Shown piece after piece: positions 30,310-41,951 of a stretch of 64,000 nucleotides of DNA. Position numbers and translations under genes: made by a program. The notes beneath the pieces were generated by a model that was given only the letters and a program-made list of their open reading frames with translations, searched no databases and was not told the origin of the DNA. The DNA is from Amylostereum areolatum (taxonomy: Eukaryota; Basidiomycota; Agaricomycetes; Russulales; Stereaceae). The stretch covers positions 609,693 to 673,692 of the forward strand of contig SAXG01000001.1 in the NCBI GenBank assembly GCA_012932865.1, read 5' to 3'. How positions within the stretch are numbered: the stretch's first letter is position 1; each line of letters begins with the position of its first letter.

Positions 30310-33300
30310 ATGGCTCCTAACAAACCTCGCGCTCGACCCGTTCGCTCTCCTGCAGCCTCTCAGCCGACCGCGCAGGCTACTTCTCAGCAGGCTACTCCTC
30401 AGCAGACGACCCTCTCGGATGATACTGCCGAGACCTTCGACTTGTCTGTCGCAGATGTGGACACCGACGACGGCGGTATGGGGCCCCGGGATATAGTTAT
30501 TTTTTTCTATCTTCTCACGGGGTTTTTCTTCCTCAGATTCTCAAGGTGCATCGCAGCCGGCCGCTCCGCAAGCGACACGCACAAAGTCCGGCACGAAGTC
30601 CAAACGGCCACCACGCCAAGCTGAAGACAGTACTCAACGTCGCTCCCGCGGAAAGGTCCTCCTCGGAAGAAACGTCACGAAGCCCGCATCCGATGTATCT
30701 ATCGCGCCCCCCACCCCCATCAACCCGACCCAGCAAGCATCTGGCCCGGTCGGCAAACGATGGGACATCGCCTACTTCTTCGACCAAGATACTCTGGCCG
30801 CTGACGGGAAGAAGCGGAAGTGGTGCCGCCTTTGCATGTGCATTTTTTTTTTACCTTCAATCCGCAGAACGAGCTGACCGCTTACCGTAGGAACGTGCTC
30901 TACGAGAAGGGCCCAGACCATGTCTTCCACTCCGAAGTCGCTTATAGCGCCGGGTCGGGCTACACGGCCGTCAACAAGCATCTTTATAACGAACACCTCG
31001 AGGAGTACGACGACGCGTGCGAGAAGTATGGGTGGCGAAACCAGTTCATCGACTCTCCGCCCCCTGAGCTCGAAGAAGTTCAAGAGGAAGAAGTCAGGCC
31101 CGAGTTCTCTGATGCGGCGTTCCATAATGCTTTGGTGCGGTTCATCGTTGCCGACGACCAGGTTCGTCATTCTCCTTCTCGCTTTTGTCTCGATTTGCTA
31201 ATGAACCCTCGCTATGAACTTCGCAGAGTCTCAACGTTATCGAGTGCCCCGAGTTTCGCCACCTTCTCCTCCTTCTCCGCGAGGATCTACGAGACGTGAA
31301 TATTCCGCGTCGCACAAAGCTCCGGGAGTTGATCTTGTTGAGCTGGAAGGATTTCTTTGACAAGCTGAAGCGGGAGCTTTTTGTAAAACTATCTTGTATT
31401 TCGTCGCGCCATTTTTCCGACTGATTATGACAACGCGTAGCATGCTGAAGGGAAAATTTCCCTAACTGCGGACCTTTGGTCTCGTCTCAACCTCTCCTCA
31501 TATATCGCAATCACTGCGCACTGGATCTCCCGTCGCACTGTCCAGGGTGTTGATCATCTCTCCTTCAATTCGGCCGTCATCGCTTTTCATCGGCTTGCCG
31601 GAAAGCACACTGGAGCTAACATCGCCCGAGTCGTCTACTACCTAATCAAGCGGGCGGGAATCGAAAGAAAGGTAAGGTCACACAATGGCCCCGTCTGTTC
31701 ATGTGACATCTGCTCATTGATCCACAGCTTGGACATTGGACGCTCGATAACGCTTTCAGTAACACAACATTCTTAGCTTGCCTCCGAGATCTACTTGCGG
31801 CCGACGGCATCATCTTCGACCCCGTCGACCAGCGTATATGCTGCTTCCCCCACGTTATTAACATCTGCGCGCAGCATGTTATCAAGGCAGCCGGTGCCTC
31901 TGTTGCACAGACCAAGAAGGTCGTGATCCTGGAGGACGATGAACCCACAAACGGGGAGGACGATGGCAGCGACTGGGGCGAGGATATATCCCTTCCCATC
32001 GTCACTGATGACGACACCGACAGCTCCTTCGACGATCTGGAAGAAGAGTTCGAAGCTATCATTTCTTCGATGAGCGATGCCACAAGGCGCAACCTCGTCG
32101 ACGCGGTCTGCGCGATCATTCGCTACACTCGTGGGTCAGACCAGAGGAAGCAGGATCTCGAGCGGATCATCGTTACCGGCAACGCCACCGAGCTCTTCCG
32201 CAACGCACAGGGGGTCCCTACCGAAGTGAAACTCTTGGAGCTAATCATGTATTCTGCCACACGCTGGGACTCCTTCCAACTTATGCTGCTGAGGATCCGA
32301 GAGCTCCGTCCTGTACGTTTACACCTCCTGGACGCACCTAACCTCTGCTAACCGTCTTGCTGGCATACAGGCCGTGGATCTTTTCCTCTCCAATCCCCTG
32401 CACAACTCCAACAACCTCCGGCTCACCAATGACGAGTGGACACGCGTCGATGAACTGATCCTTTTGCTTGCGGTACGTCATGCTGAGTTCGAACATCCAT
32501 GGAAGTGTTAATATTGATGCCATCGTCGTGTAGGCCCCCCATTTCGTCCAGAATTCCATGTCGGGCGAAAAGGTTCCTCTCTTGGCTGGGGCTATCCCGG
32601 TTTTCAAGACTTTCCTCACTGCATGGGAAAAAACCAAGAAGATGCTTCCTCACCTAAGCGGGATCCTCGACGTCGGCCTGAAGTTTGCCTACAAGTACTA
32701 TAGCAAGATGGATGATACCCGCGCCTACGTTCTGAGCATGCGTAAGTCATTTAACACATTCTTTGTCCCCGAGCATTGATCATACCGTCACTGTGGCAGT
32801 CGTTCACCCAGCAATACGCCTCGGATGGATCAACGAGCATTGGGGCTCTGATTACATCGCTATGGCGCAAGACACAGTTCGCGATACGGTACGTGTCTTT
32901 TTTCTTCTAACTGATATCTCACCATTGAGGGGTTTCCCGTCAGATGGTGGAGTACCGCGAGGCAAAGGCAAGCCGAGCAGGCACCACACGCGCCCCGAGT
33001 CGTTCGTCGACTAGGCCAGTCACCCCTCGTAGCGACAAGCCTGCATTCTTTCAGCTCAACGAAGCATTCAAATCCTTGAACCTGAACCTCGATATGAACA
33101 TCCGAAGCGGGTCGGAGGCAGTTGACGAAGACGACGCCGAAGACGACGACGAAGGAAGCGTTGAGCAAGAACTTCAGGCTTACCTCACATCTCGGTCTGT
33201 GAGCGAGACCATCGATGTTCTCGGATTTTGGCTGGTACACCACTCCTCTCTTTTTCGTCTTGTTGTTAGTCTATCTGACGAGTTATCCACGCATACAGAA

Positions 33301-33697
33301 ACATGAAAAGAAATATCCGACCCTCTTCGCTATCGCCATGGATTATCTGCCAATTCAGCCTTCGTCCGTTCCGAGCGAGCGCGCATTCTCCTCCGCTTCC
33401 GAGACCGACACGAAGAAACGCAACCGCCTGAGCCCCCTCCTCATGGAGGCCCTTCAAATGATGAAGTTCTCCATCAAGAAGGAGCGCGAAGATCCCAGCA
33501 CTCGCTTTCTAGAGGGATGGCAGACTGACGAGCAGGAGCTACTGGCCCCGCCGAAGAGGCCGAGGGATTCTGCTCTTCTCGCGAGGTTGACACTGGCACC
33601 GTCGGAGGCATCAAAGGGGATCATTGTGGAAAGAATCTTGGGCATTGAGGGTGATGGCGCTGACGCTGGTGAGGACTCGGGCTCGTCCTTCGCTTGA
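30310..33697 (+). CDS. hAT-family transposase (right copy)
   Basis: The coding order is clearest on this strand. Approximate exons: 30310-30476, 30536-30835, 30866-31161, 31226-31380, 31440-31671, 31728-32314, then shorter exons near 32371-32474, 32534-32741, 32800-32889 and 32944-33231, and a last exon from about 33300 to the stop at 33697. Domains are the BED finger (around 30830-31000), the catalytic Asp residues in SLTADLWSR (about 31455) and TLDNAFSNT (about 31745), an acidic linker (31925-32050) and the dimerisation segment SSVPSERAFSSA (about 33360-33400). Nothing separates it from the left copy at protein level. Two intact transposase genes mean that either copy could mobilise both. 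Confidence 0.88.
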
Positions 33698-34423
33698 TCG
33701 TTGTCGACTATTTCTTCGTTACGACCTTTTACGACACATTTTCTTACCGGCCGCCTGTTGTACGATACTGTAGCTTGAATATTTGTAGTGTGTGTTGTAT
33801 GAATACTATCGTTGTCCATTGGCTTTGAAATTCCCGAGAAATTCCTTCGAGTTTGTGCAAACATCGAACATCTCGCGACGCGCATTTTGCCTTGAAGCTT
33901 GAAGCTTCAACGTTCAACGTTCAACGTTCGACTTTCAACTTTCACCTCGTTCTCTATCCACACCTTGCCCTGTTCCCTCGATCCTTCATCTGCAGAGCTC
34001 GGAAGGGCCTCGCTTCCAACAGTGCCCGACACCTTGTACCAATGATGATGGAGAAACCTCAAAGATCCAGGAATGGACGGGGAAAAAGTAAGTACGTGTG
34101 ATAAGCCTCCCAGTCCTCACCTTTCAACAACAGCATCGGTATCTTAGTACCTGCTACAAGCGCATGCGACAGCCACACATGCCCCACGCACATTGCCTCA
34201 CCATCACCCTCGCAATAGCATCTGCCCGACATCCATCAATGGTCGATCCCAGTACTCATTGCCCACCTCTGCGTCATTGACACATAACCCTCCCTCGCCT
34301 CCGCCCCCACCACACCAGTGACCTCAGCGAAAGCGAAACCGAGGCTGATCATTCCAGCATCGGTCTCACTCCCATGTCGCCCCGCTCTGACGGCGGTAGC
34401 ACGCTCTTCATCAACTGGAACCC
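33698..34423. other. Spacer between transposase and ATPase remnant, right copy
   Basis: Transposase 3' UTR, the heptamer array at 33891-33939, and unassigned sequence that may be degraded ATPase 5' DNA. Confidence 0.45.
33891..33939. repeat. GTTGAAC heptamer array, right copy, inner block
   Basis: Inverse of 6724-6772, read here as CTTGAAG, CTTGAAG, CTTCAAC, GTTCAAC and further units. Confidence 0.8.
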
Positions 34424-37080
34424 ATGTCGACTCCGGCTCAGACGACGAATCCCGTTCCCCGTCGCGAACCAGCCTCCTTATTCCACCGCCTCAAGCGCCA
34501 TTCGCGTTCTCCCAGCTGCGAATCCGCGAACAACTCAAACGTCGACACTGACGCGAAGAAAGACAAGCCGGAGCACGAGCTTGCGCGTCCCGACCATTTC
34601 GACCTCTCTCAAGAGGCCGACTTCGATCCCGCCCCTTTCGCTTTCAAGCCCTTTCAACTCGCCAACCTCATCGACCCTAAGGACCTCGAGGTGCTCGAGG
34701 ACATGGGCGGCGTCTTCAGCCTCTTGCGTGGCCTCGGAACACATGAAACCCGCGAGTTGGGCAGTGGTCCAGGTCCCGACTCTACCGTGGGAGAAAGTGG
34801 ACCGTCGCCACAGCCAGACAAGGACAACGACAACATGCCTAAGCCCAACATCAAGGTTGTCGGTCCTGGCGGCGAAGATGAGGGGCTTCCCAGCCTGCAC
34901 GCGCCCAGCCTGCTCAGCGTGGCTGGTCCGAGCACCGCTCCACACGGTAACGGCGACCCTCACTCCGCTTCTATCGACAAGTGCAGGGAGGTATTCGGCG
35001 CGAACATCCTTCTCACACATGCCAGCAAGAGCCTCTGGCTCCTTATGTGGCTGGCGCTCAAGGACAAAATTTTGGTACGTCGCTCCAGTTATGGTCACGT
35101 GATTCCAGCGACTTACTCGCTCCCGTCCTAGGTTTTGCTTTCAATAGCTGCCGTTATCTCGCCCACTCTCGGTTTCTTCCAATATCTCCGTCCCGCGCGC
35201 ACACCAGGCAAACCCCCTGTCGATTGGGCGGAGGGGGTAGACATCATCGTGGCCAGTCATGGTCGTGGTCATGGTCGGCTCGCTTAACGACTGACAAAAG
35301 GAGCGGCAGTTCAAGGTTCTCAACGCGAAGAAGGAAGAGCGTTCTATAAAAGTCATTCAGGGCACCGACGAGCGCCTTATCAAGGTGAACGATGTCGTTG
35401 TGGGCAATATTGCGCTGCTTGAGCCTGGCGAGATCGTGCCCTGTGACGGTGTCTTCCTTTCCGGTCATAACGTGCAGTGCGACGAGTCGGGCGCGACGGG
35501 TGAGTCGGACGCAATCAAGAAGGCCTCCTACACGGAGTGCATCGCCCTGCGTGAAGCAAAACTCGCGGAGTGGAACCCGGCAAAGGCGACGGACGATGAC
35601 GGCGACGTGAAACAGAAACCGTCCGGCATGGACCTCCTCGGCCATACCGACTGCTTCATCGTCAGCGGCAGCAAGGTCATTGAGGGTGTTGGTAGCTATG
35701 TTATCATTTCCGTCGGCACAAAGAGTTTCAACGGACGTATCATGATGGGTACGTGTTTTCCCGACGGTTTTCCCTCCGCGAGACTCAATGTATGCGAGCT
35801 TTTTTTGGACGTGCAGCATTGCGAGGCGATGTGGAGAACACACCCCCCTCGCCAAAACGATCGCGAAAGTCGGAAGCATCGCGGGTCTCATCCTGTTCAC
35901 GGCACTCATGATCAGATTTTTCGTTCAAATAGGTCAAGGCGTTCCGGAGAGGTGCGCGCGTATACCACATTTCACTTCCTCCATTGACTGACATATCTGT
36001 TTTGAAGGACCGCGGATCAGAAAGGCATAGCTTTCGTCAACATTCTCATCATCGCCGTCACCCTCATTGTTGTCGCCGTCCCTGAAGGTGTGTGGTATTT
36101 TGCCGCATGTATGCACCGTCTTTGATGCCACTACCATTAGGACTGCCACTGGCCATCACGCTCGCGCTGGCTTTCGCCACTAAGTGCATGACGAAAGAGA
36201 ACCTGCTTGTGCGCGTTCTCGGCTCTTGCAAAACCATGGCCAACTCCTCCGTTGTCTGCACGGACAAGACCGGCACGCTCACTCAGAACGAGATGACCGT
36301 CGTCACCGGCTCGGTCGGCGTACATGGCAAGTTTGTACGGGGAGAACAACCAGGATCGTCACAACGCGGACTCGATGAACAGGAATCGAGAGCAGGCATC
36401 AGATTCGGGCGAGCGCAAGCACAAGATGGATTTCGCCCTTGATCTCGCAGACCTCGACAGTGTCATCTCGCCCGCCCTACGCACCCTTTTCAACGAGGCT
36501 ATTGCGGTTAACTCGACCGTGTTCGAGGACACAGACGAGAAGGGGCAGGAGGTGTTCATTGGTAGCAAGACGGAGACGGCCCTCCTGAAGATGGCGAAGG
36601 AACTCAAATGGCCGAACTACAAGACGACCAGGGACTCGGTGCAGGTCCTGCAGATGATTCCGTTCTCCAGCGAGCGCAAAGCCATGGGCGTCGTTGTCGG
36701 GTTGCCTAACGGATGCGCGCGGATGTATGTCAAGGGTGCCAGCGAGATTTGACGGAGAAGTGCACCACGCATGTGAGGGTGGACAAGGAGGGCGCGCAGG
36801 ATGTGAACGGAAAGGAAGTCGAGACACATGAGATCGACAAGTTGGACGCGGACAACATCTCAAGGACTATTTGGTTCTACACTTCGCAGATGCTTCAGAC
36901 AATCGCGCTTTGCTATAGAGATCTCGAGTCGTAGCCGCCCCGGGTGCGCAATGCAACGACGAGAACGAGGCGCGTTCCGCTTTCTTTCCGTCTTCTGCGT
37001 GTTTCGTTCTGACTCTGTTTTGCAGGTCACATACGAGGATCTGGCGTGCGAGCTCACGCTCATCGCTATCACAGGTATCC
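34424..37080 (+). pseudogene. PMC1: Truncated PMC1-type P-type Ca2+-ATPase (right copy)
   Basis: Landmarks on this strand: extension from MSTPAQTTN (34424), first membrane region near 35000-35080, frame break near 35254 and TGA at 35292-35294 in the second membrane segment. The A-domain loop ATGESD is near 35495-35515, CTDKTGTLT near 36257-36285 and KGASE near 36730. The final recognisable peptide LTLIAITGI ends near 37078. Everything after it in a normal pump is missing. Just downstream (37090-37135) is a diverged repeat of the A-domain peptide seen near 35630-35680, so the 3' junction is a rearranged chimera. Confidence 0.85.
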
Positions 37081-37722
37081 TCCAGTATAGATCTCCTTGG
37101 GTACACAGATTGCTTCGTCGTCAGCGGCGCGGGCTGGTAGGTGACCGAGGCAAGGCTTTCACGGTTTCACAGTCAGATACAGCGTCTGGACAGTGGCGGC
37201 CCTCTCATGTGCGCCGTTTTTGCAACCTTTGTCGTCTGGAGAACTCGTGCAGGCTGAAGGGCGGGAACTCAAGGTTGACTTGGACATTATCGGCGGGTGG
37301 ACGTGGCATCAGCGACGTTGATTATTTACCCGTCCAGGAGACTGCGTATGTGAGTAGGTTAGGGAAGGAAGGGAAGGGGGCCTAATCAAAGCAGCATAGT
37401 ACTAGTAAAACGCTCCTGTCGCTTTGGATTCTTCTGTGCTCGTACTCATAATCAATCATTTTAACCTGGGAGTAAAAATCGGCGGTAATCAGCTGGGTGT
37501 GCGTGATCGTGAGAATACATTGGAATCGTGTTGAACATGTGTATGTTCAACGTTCAACATTCAACATTCAACTATCGTCTCTACGACGAGCTCCCTCAGG
37601 CTGGTTCGGTGTATTCTCTTCTTCCTACTCATCTGTAACATATCATTATGTGAGCTGTCATTTCTCTTTGCGTTTGACTTGCTAATCCCACACAGTTACG
37701 TGTACTTTAGTGGTAACCAACG
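37081..37722. other. Spacer between ATPase remnant and kinase, right copy
   Basis: It holds the diverged A-domain fragment (37090-37135), the heptamer array with hairpin (37530-37572) and the kinase promoter. No complete gene. Confidence 0.5.
37530..37572. repeat. GTTGAAC/T heptamer array with hairpin, right copy, outer block
   Basis: Inverse of 3091-3133. The hairpin GTTGAACAT-GTGT-ATGTTCAAC is followed by GTTCAAC and ATTCAAC units. Confidence 0.8.
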
Positions 37723-38782
37723 ATGACCGTCGTCGGTTTGAAGAGAATCGGTGGGAGGTTCCGATTGCAGAAGGTTCTTGGCTCGGGATCCTTTGGTACG
37801 TCCATTCCCTCATACATTGCCTTACTCTTTCTGAAAGGTCCTCTAGGGGAGGTTCATCAGGGCTTCGACTTTATTGCGAAGAAAGACGTCGCAGTCAAGC
37901 TCGAGCAAGTGGACTACAAAGACTCAAGTCTCGAGCACGAAATCACTGTCTATAGGAGCATTCGTAATGCTCCCGGGGTGCCGCGTGTATACTGGTTTGG
38001 AGCAGAGGGGAAATACGATGTGCTCGTTCTCGAGCTCCTAGGTCCCTCTCTCGACGAGCTCTTTACGCAGTGCAAGAGGAAGTTCAGTCTCCAGACAGTG
38101 CTCGCACTGGCAGACCAAATGGTATACAACCACTGGCGACATATCCACACACCTGAGCTCATTCACCTACCAGGTTTCGCACTTGGCCACCTTGCACAGC
38201 CATGGCTTCGTCCATCGCGACGTGAAACCGTCCAATTTTCTCATTGGTCCCGAAGCCCGCTCCAAGCGCGTGTTCATCATTGACTTCGGGCTTGCTGCTC
38301 GATACCGCAACGCAGTCACCGGCCTCCACATTCCGCACCGTGCCCATCTACCACTAGTCGGCACGTCGCGTTGGGCTTCGGTCAACACGCACATGGGCAT
38401 CGAACAGTCCCGCCGCGATGACCTCGAGTCCCTTGCCTATGTTCTCATCTACTTTCTTCGGGGATGTCTGCCATGGCAAAATGTCAAAGGCGACGCTCGC
38501 ATCCTGAAGGAGAAGAAATCCATCTCTCCGGCTGCACTATGCCAAGGTCTTCCTGTGGAGTTCACCACGTTTCTGACATACACTCGAGAACTTCGCTTTA
38601 ACGAGGCCCCTGATTATGGGTTTATTCTCTCGCTCTTCCGAACACTCCGTGATCAGCGTGAGTTCGGTCTTCCTCACTGTTTCGATTGGGAGCAGTCCGA
38701 GCGGAGCCCTGTTGCTTCTGATACCAGCATCATTGACATGGTTGTTCCGCTGGTCAAGTCTCGGTCTCAGTCTTCAGTGTAG
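37723..38782 (+). CDS. Casein kinase 1-like serine/threonine kinase (right copy)
   Basis: Identical in translation to the left copy. Introns are at about 37797-37848, after the GSGSFG loop, and 38122-38173, after ADQM. With these removed the frame reads continuously through VAVKLEQ, HRDVKPSNF and IDFGLAARY to the stop at 38782. It is the outermost cargo gene, about 420 bases from the transposon end. Confidence 0.85.
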
Positions 38783-39185
38783 TAGGCAGGTCGCTTTAAC
38801 ATGCATATACTGACTTGGGATGCTAAAGTTGAATGCTTTCCGTAGATTGTCTCGGTCTCTGCGAATCTCCAAGATACGATGTGGGCAGCTCTTATCTCGG
38901 TGAGTGTAAATATTACATATTGACCGGCATTCTGGTTAATAAACATTTTAATCAAGGGTTTATCATATTTATTTACCATCTCATCGCCTCATTTACTAGC
39001 ACTTCGGAGTCTGTACAGTTACCGCATTTATGTATGAAATATATACCCGTAGCCGGCTCGGTGATCTCAGAGCCGGTCTCTGAAGCCAGAGCTGTCCTGA
39101 GTTTGACATGTTCCTTGAGATAGCTGTCAAGATCAGATCAATCGGCATCAGAATTGATGGTCCTTCGAGCCGGTCCACAGCTCCG
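38783..39185. other. hAT subterminal region, outer end, right copy
   Basis: Kinase 3' flank and GAGCCGG/CCGGCTC motifs near 39040-39180. No gene seen. Confidence 0.5.
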
Positions 39186-39203
39186 GGAGCCGCGGCAACA
39201 CTA
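39186..39203. repeat. hAT terminal inverted repeat, outer end, right copy
   Basis: GGAGCCGCGGCAACACTA, the inverse of the left copy's outer end. Confidence 0.88.
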
Positions 39204-39211
39204 GCAGTAAG
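39204..39211. repeat. 8-bp hAT target-site duplication, half 2 partner (GCAGTAAG)
   Basis: The reverse complement of 16307-16314. The two halves belong together in the interrupted 5' LTR of element A. Confidence 0.85.
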
Positions 39212-39621
39212 TCTTCACAGAAGACTTAGGCGAGCTTTCGACTTAGTTACTTTATGCTCTCTTTAGTAGTTTTAAGAGGAGGTTCTATTTAGAACAGTCC
39301 TGTATTTACAAAGAGAACGAGCTGAGGAATGGCTCGTTCGATGAGCCTCCTTTTATAAGAAAGGAGGTCGAGTAAATATATGTACATTGAGCGACGGTCG
39401 CATCAAGTATCTACGGGGATGAGACTGTGGCACCGTCGCGGCTGTGCCGTTGAGACGGTGACGATCTGTGGCACTGTCGTCGGGACGGTAACGATCTGTG
39501 GCACTGTCGTCGTCGCGTCGTTGAGACGGTTACGAACTGGGGCACAGTCGTAATCCGTCGTTTAGCGACGTCTTTCCTAATAAGGTAATGGAAAATGAAG
39601 TACCTTGGACAAGTTGTAACA
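39204..39621 (-). repeat. 5' LTR of Ty3 element A, 5' portion, inverted
   Basis: In reverse complement this is the first 418 bases of the LTR, starting TGTTACAACTTGTCCAAGG at 39621. Joined to 16307-16471 it makes an LTR about 40 bases longer than that at 22967-23500. The excess comes from extra copies of a short repeat containing ACGATCTGTGGCACTGTCGTC-like units near 39460-39520. Sequence beyond 39621 is no longer LTR, so this is the outer edge of the Ty3 array. Confidence 0.85.
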
Positions 39622-39801
39622 GGCATAGAAGATAAGGGTGAATGTAGAAAGTGATCAGAAGGACGGTGCCAATGAGAGGGATGGGGTGGTAGAGCTGGGG
39701 GAACTTCACACAAAAACGCTAAGTCAAAGTTTGGTCGCAAGACGCAAGTTGCAACTCGCGATTCCGAGCTGGAGAACTTATGTAAGCCTACAAGTTGACA
39801 A

Positions 39802-40424
39802 TAGCTATGTTCAAAGTTGCGGGAGCAGGCAGGAGCACTCCCAGGAGCACAGGAGCGGGAGCTCCCAAGGTCACAGACGGTCACCGACTGAGTAAGCGTG
39901 ACCGTTCGTGACAAAGCGTAACCACACGCGGGTCGCGTCCGAGTCGCGTCGCCGCCTTCTCGAATCTCGACACCCTCACCGTTCTCCCTCGGAGTCCCTC
40001 TCGCCTTGTCTCCCGACACCGTGCCATCACGGCGAAGCCTAAAAAGCGCAAAGAGGTCGTGGGTTGCGGATGCGATCGAGGATAGCGGTATCAACGAGGA
40101 GATTCTGGTGGCAGAGAGCTTTGAAATCATCAATGTTGTCGAGATCACGAATGATTTTAAAGAGGAGGTATGCCTGAATGAGGCTCGAGTGACTGTTTCC
40201 GGTAGCGGTGGGCATCATAGATGGATGGTAGAGGGCTGGGATATGTAACAAGAGCTAAGGACACCGTAGTACCGTACGAACCCCGGCGTGTCGACACGAC
40301 TGGGGAAGATTATGTAAGTCACGCTGCTTGACAGGCGTGACAGGCGTGAGGAGTTCCTGGGGTGCTCCCGCTCCTGTGCTCCCGGGAGCGCTCCTGCCTG
40401 CTCCCGCAACTTTGAACATAGCTA
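39802..40424. mobile_element. MITE-like segment with about 68-bp inverted repeats
   Basis: The arms 39802-39870 and 40357-40424 are near-perfect inverse copies. They begin TAGCTATGTTCAAAGTTGCG and continue into GGGAGC-rich sequence. The interior has no transposase. No matching 8-bp target duplication was found outside the ends. It may be an old non-autonomous DNA transposon. Confidence 0.55.
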
Positions 40425-40639
40425 ATGTTTCGTTCTCACGAAGTTGTTTGCAAGGAAGACCTCGTTGCGTTGAGAAAGGCGGAATCTTGAGAGCTTCAAT
40501 GAACTTCAGTCTCCTTATATCGCGATTGACTTGAGTAACTTCTGACGTGGTTTCCGAAGTGCTTCCCACTGCGAGAAAGTAGGCGACGTATAACGTAATC
40601 TACAACGACTTCGAAGACAGTCAAAATCCTTCACTTTTT

Positions 40640-41119
40640 CAGCAATTTGCAGAACCTTGTAGCGGCCGTGATTCGAACTCGAGGGCACGGGTTTCATGAT
40701 CCGACCGGGTGATGCCGAAAAGAGTTCCAGGGGCTGTCGCCGCCGGGGCCCCCCCGCCCGACGTCTCGCCCGACTTGGGCGGCAGCGCACCGCGGCGGCA
40801 TCGTCATCCTCGACGTCGACGGCACACCAATCTCGTCCTCAGCGCAAACTTCTGTATTGAGCTTCAGCAGATTGTACGTGCCTTCTCTCCGACATGAAAT
40901 ACAGTTGAGGGGAGCGGGGATGGAGTGGCGGGAGCGAGCGATGGGCAACGCGGTCATCGGTGAGCGGAGGGCGGGGACGTGGCGGGGTCATCAGCGTCGG
41001 CAAGTCACGTGATACCCAGACGGGGCGACCCACCTCGGCATCGATCGGCATTCCGTCGGTGATCAAACTCCCACAAATGTATTTGAAATGGGACCGCTAC
41101 AAGGTTCTGCAAATTGCTG
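40640..41119. mobile_element. 480-bp segment bounded by a 26-bp perfect inverted repeat
   Basis: The end sequence starts CAGCAATTTGCAGAACCTTG and runs to TAGCGG (40640-40665). It recurs as its exact inverse at 41094-41119. The CAG start suits several DNA transposon groups. No clear target duplication is visible. The interior holds GC-rich DNA with a coding-like peptide (GIVILDVDGTPISSSAQ) ending at a possible GTACGT splice donor, perhaps a captured exon. Confidence 0.55.
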
Positions 41120-41951
41120 TTAGCACTCCTCGGTCTTGGCATCCAAAAAGCTCCCGCCGCGTCCCAAATCCTTCACGCCGGTTTTCACTGGCCTGAGGCC
41201 TCATGAGTTAGCATATACAACTCAGCTCAGGCTATCTGAGATTTTGCGTAGACGTGTTAGACGAAGTTCTGCGGTGAGGCTATAGGGTACGTGATTGTAT
41301 GCGACTGCGACAACGCAGACACAGCTCATGCTAAAAGGTAAGATAAAGTGGACGGGGTGGTTCTGAAAAGCACGGGGGCACCCCGGAGTGAAATTTCGAG
41401 ACAGGACAACGTGAAAGCGTGCCGATACGAAAGGACGTTAATAAAGTTAATGCACTGTACTGAGTGGCGGGGAAGACGAATGGATGTGCTGCGGATGTGC
41501 GTGGAGATGCGTAATGTGCGAGAAAAAGTAAGTGTCCGTGCGGGAGATAACCAAGAGCGAGCGAGAGGAAGAATCAGAGGAGAAATGAAATCCAGCGGGA
41601 GGCATAAGGAGGAGCGAGGAAGGTAAAGAGGGATGTCGAAGAGCAAAGCTGGGTGTACGGATCCTATGATTCCGCACAGAGCCACTGCTTAATATTACAG
41701 TATGTTATCGGCCCCAGCCAAGTCAAGCAACCGACGGAAAGGACGACAGAAAGCCTGAAAAGCAAGGGGACAAGCCTGAGCGTATAGGTAAGGGGGTAGC
41801 ACAGAAAGAAATATGAATGCGTGGAACGCAAGAGAGCAATGAGCTGAATGCTCGGCAAAAACTGGACACACGGGCCCATCAACCTCACCACCGAACTAAG
41901 ATACGAGACTAACCAACCCACCACCACCAGACTGACACACGCATCCGAAAA

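Larger units (their letters stand above)
24358..39203 (+). mobile_element. 14.85-kb cargo-carrying hAT transposon, right copy
   Basis: An inverted copy of 1460-16306. Coordinates pair by a constant sum: 40664 on the inner side of the A-run indel and 40663 on the outer side. Every open frame in one copy reappears in the other, apart from a local change around the indel (four T at 26943-26946). Gene order on this strand is EST1/SMG6 (-), ERD2 fragment (+), unassigned region, transposase (+), ATPase remnant (+), CK1-like kinase (+). The near identity implies very recent transposition, or recent gene conversion between the copies. Confidence 0.9.
39622..41951. other. Gene-poor border between the transposon nest and host genes
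   Basis: 2.3 kb without a supported gene. It contains two short inverted-repeat-bounded segments (39802-40424 and 40640-41119). The last 600 bases are probably the 3' UTR and downstream region of the RhoGAP gene. A minus-strand frame at 40039-40251 is open, but no family was recognised. Confidence 0.5.

Noticed and set aside
1460..39203. Interpreting the large inverted repeat as a Starship, a segmental duplication or a mating-type-like inverted region.
   Set aside because: No tyrosine-recombinase captain or mating genes are present. The precise hAT ends and 8-bp target duplications explain both copies as independent insertions.
39411..40148. A 245-codon minus-strand open frame.
   Set aside because: It runs across an LTR, flanking DNA and one arm of the inverted-repeat segment, with low-complexity composition. 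It is a chance frame.
40660..40735. A tRNA-like stretch on the minus strand (GTTCGAAT T-loop, CAT in anticodon position, ending CGGCCGCT).
   Set aside because: The acceptor and T-arm stems do not pair and no D-arm could be placed. It lies inside the inverted-repeat segment, so it is at most a remnant.
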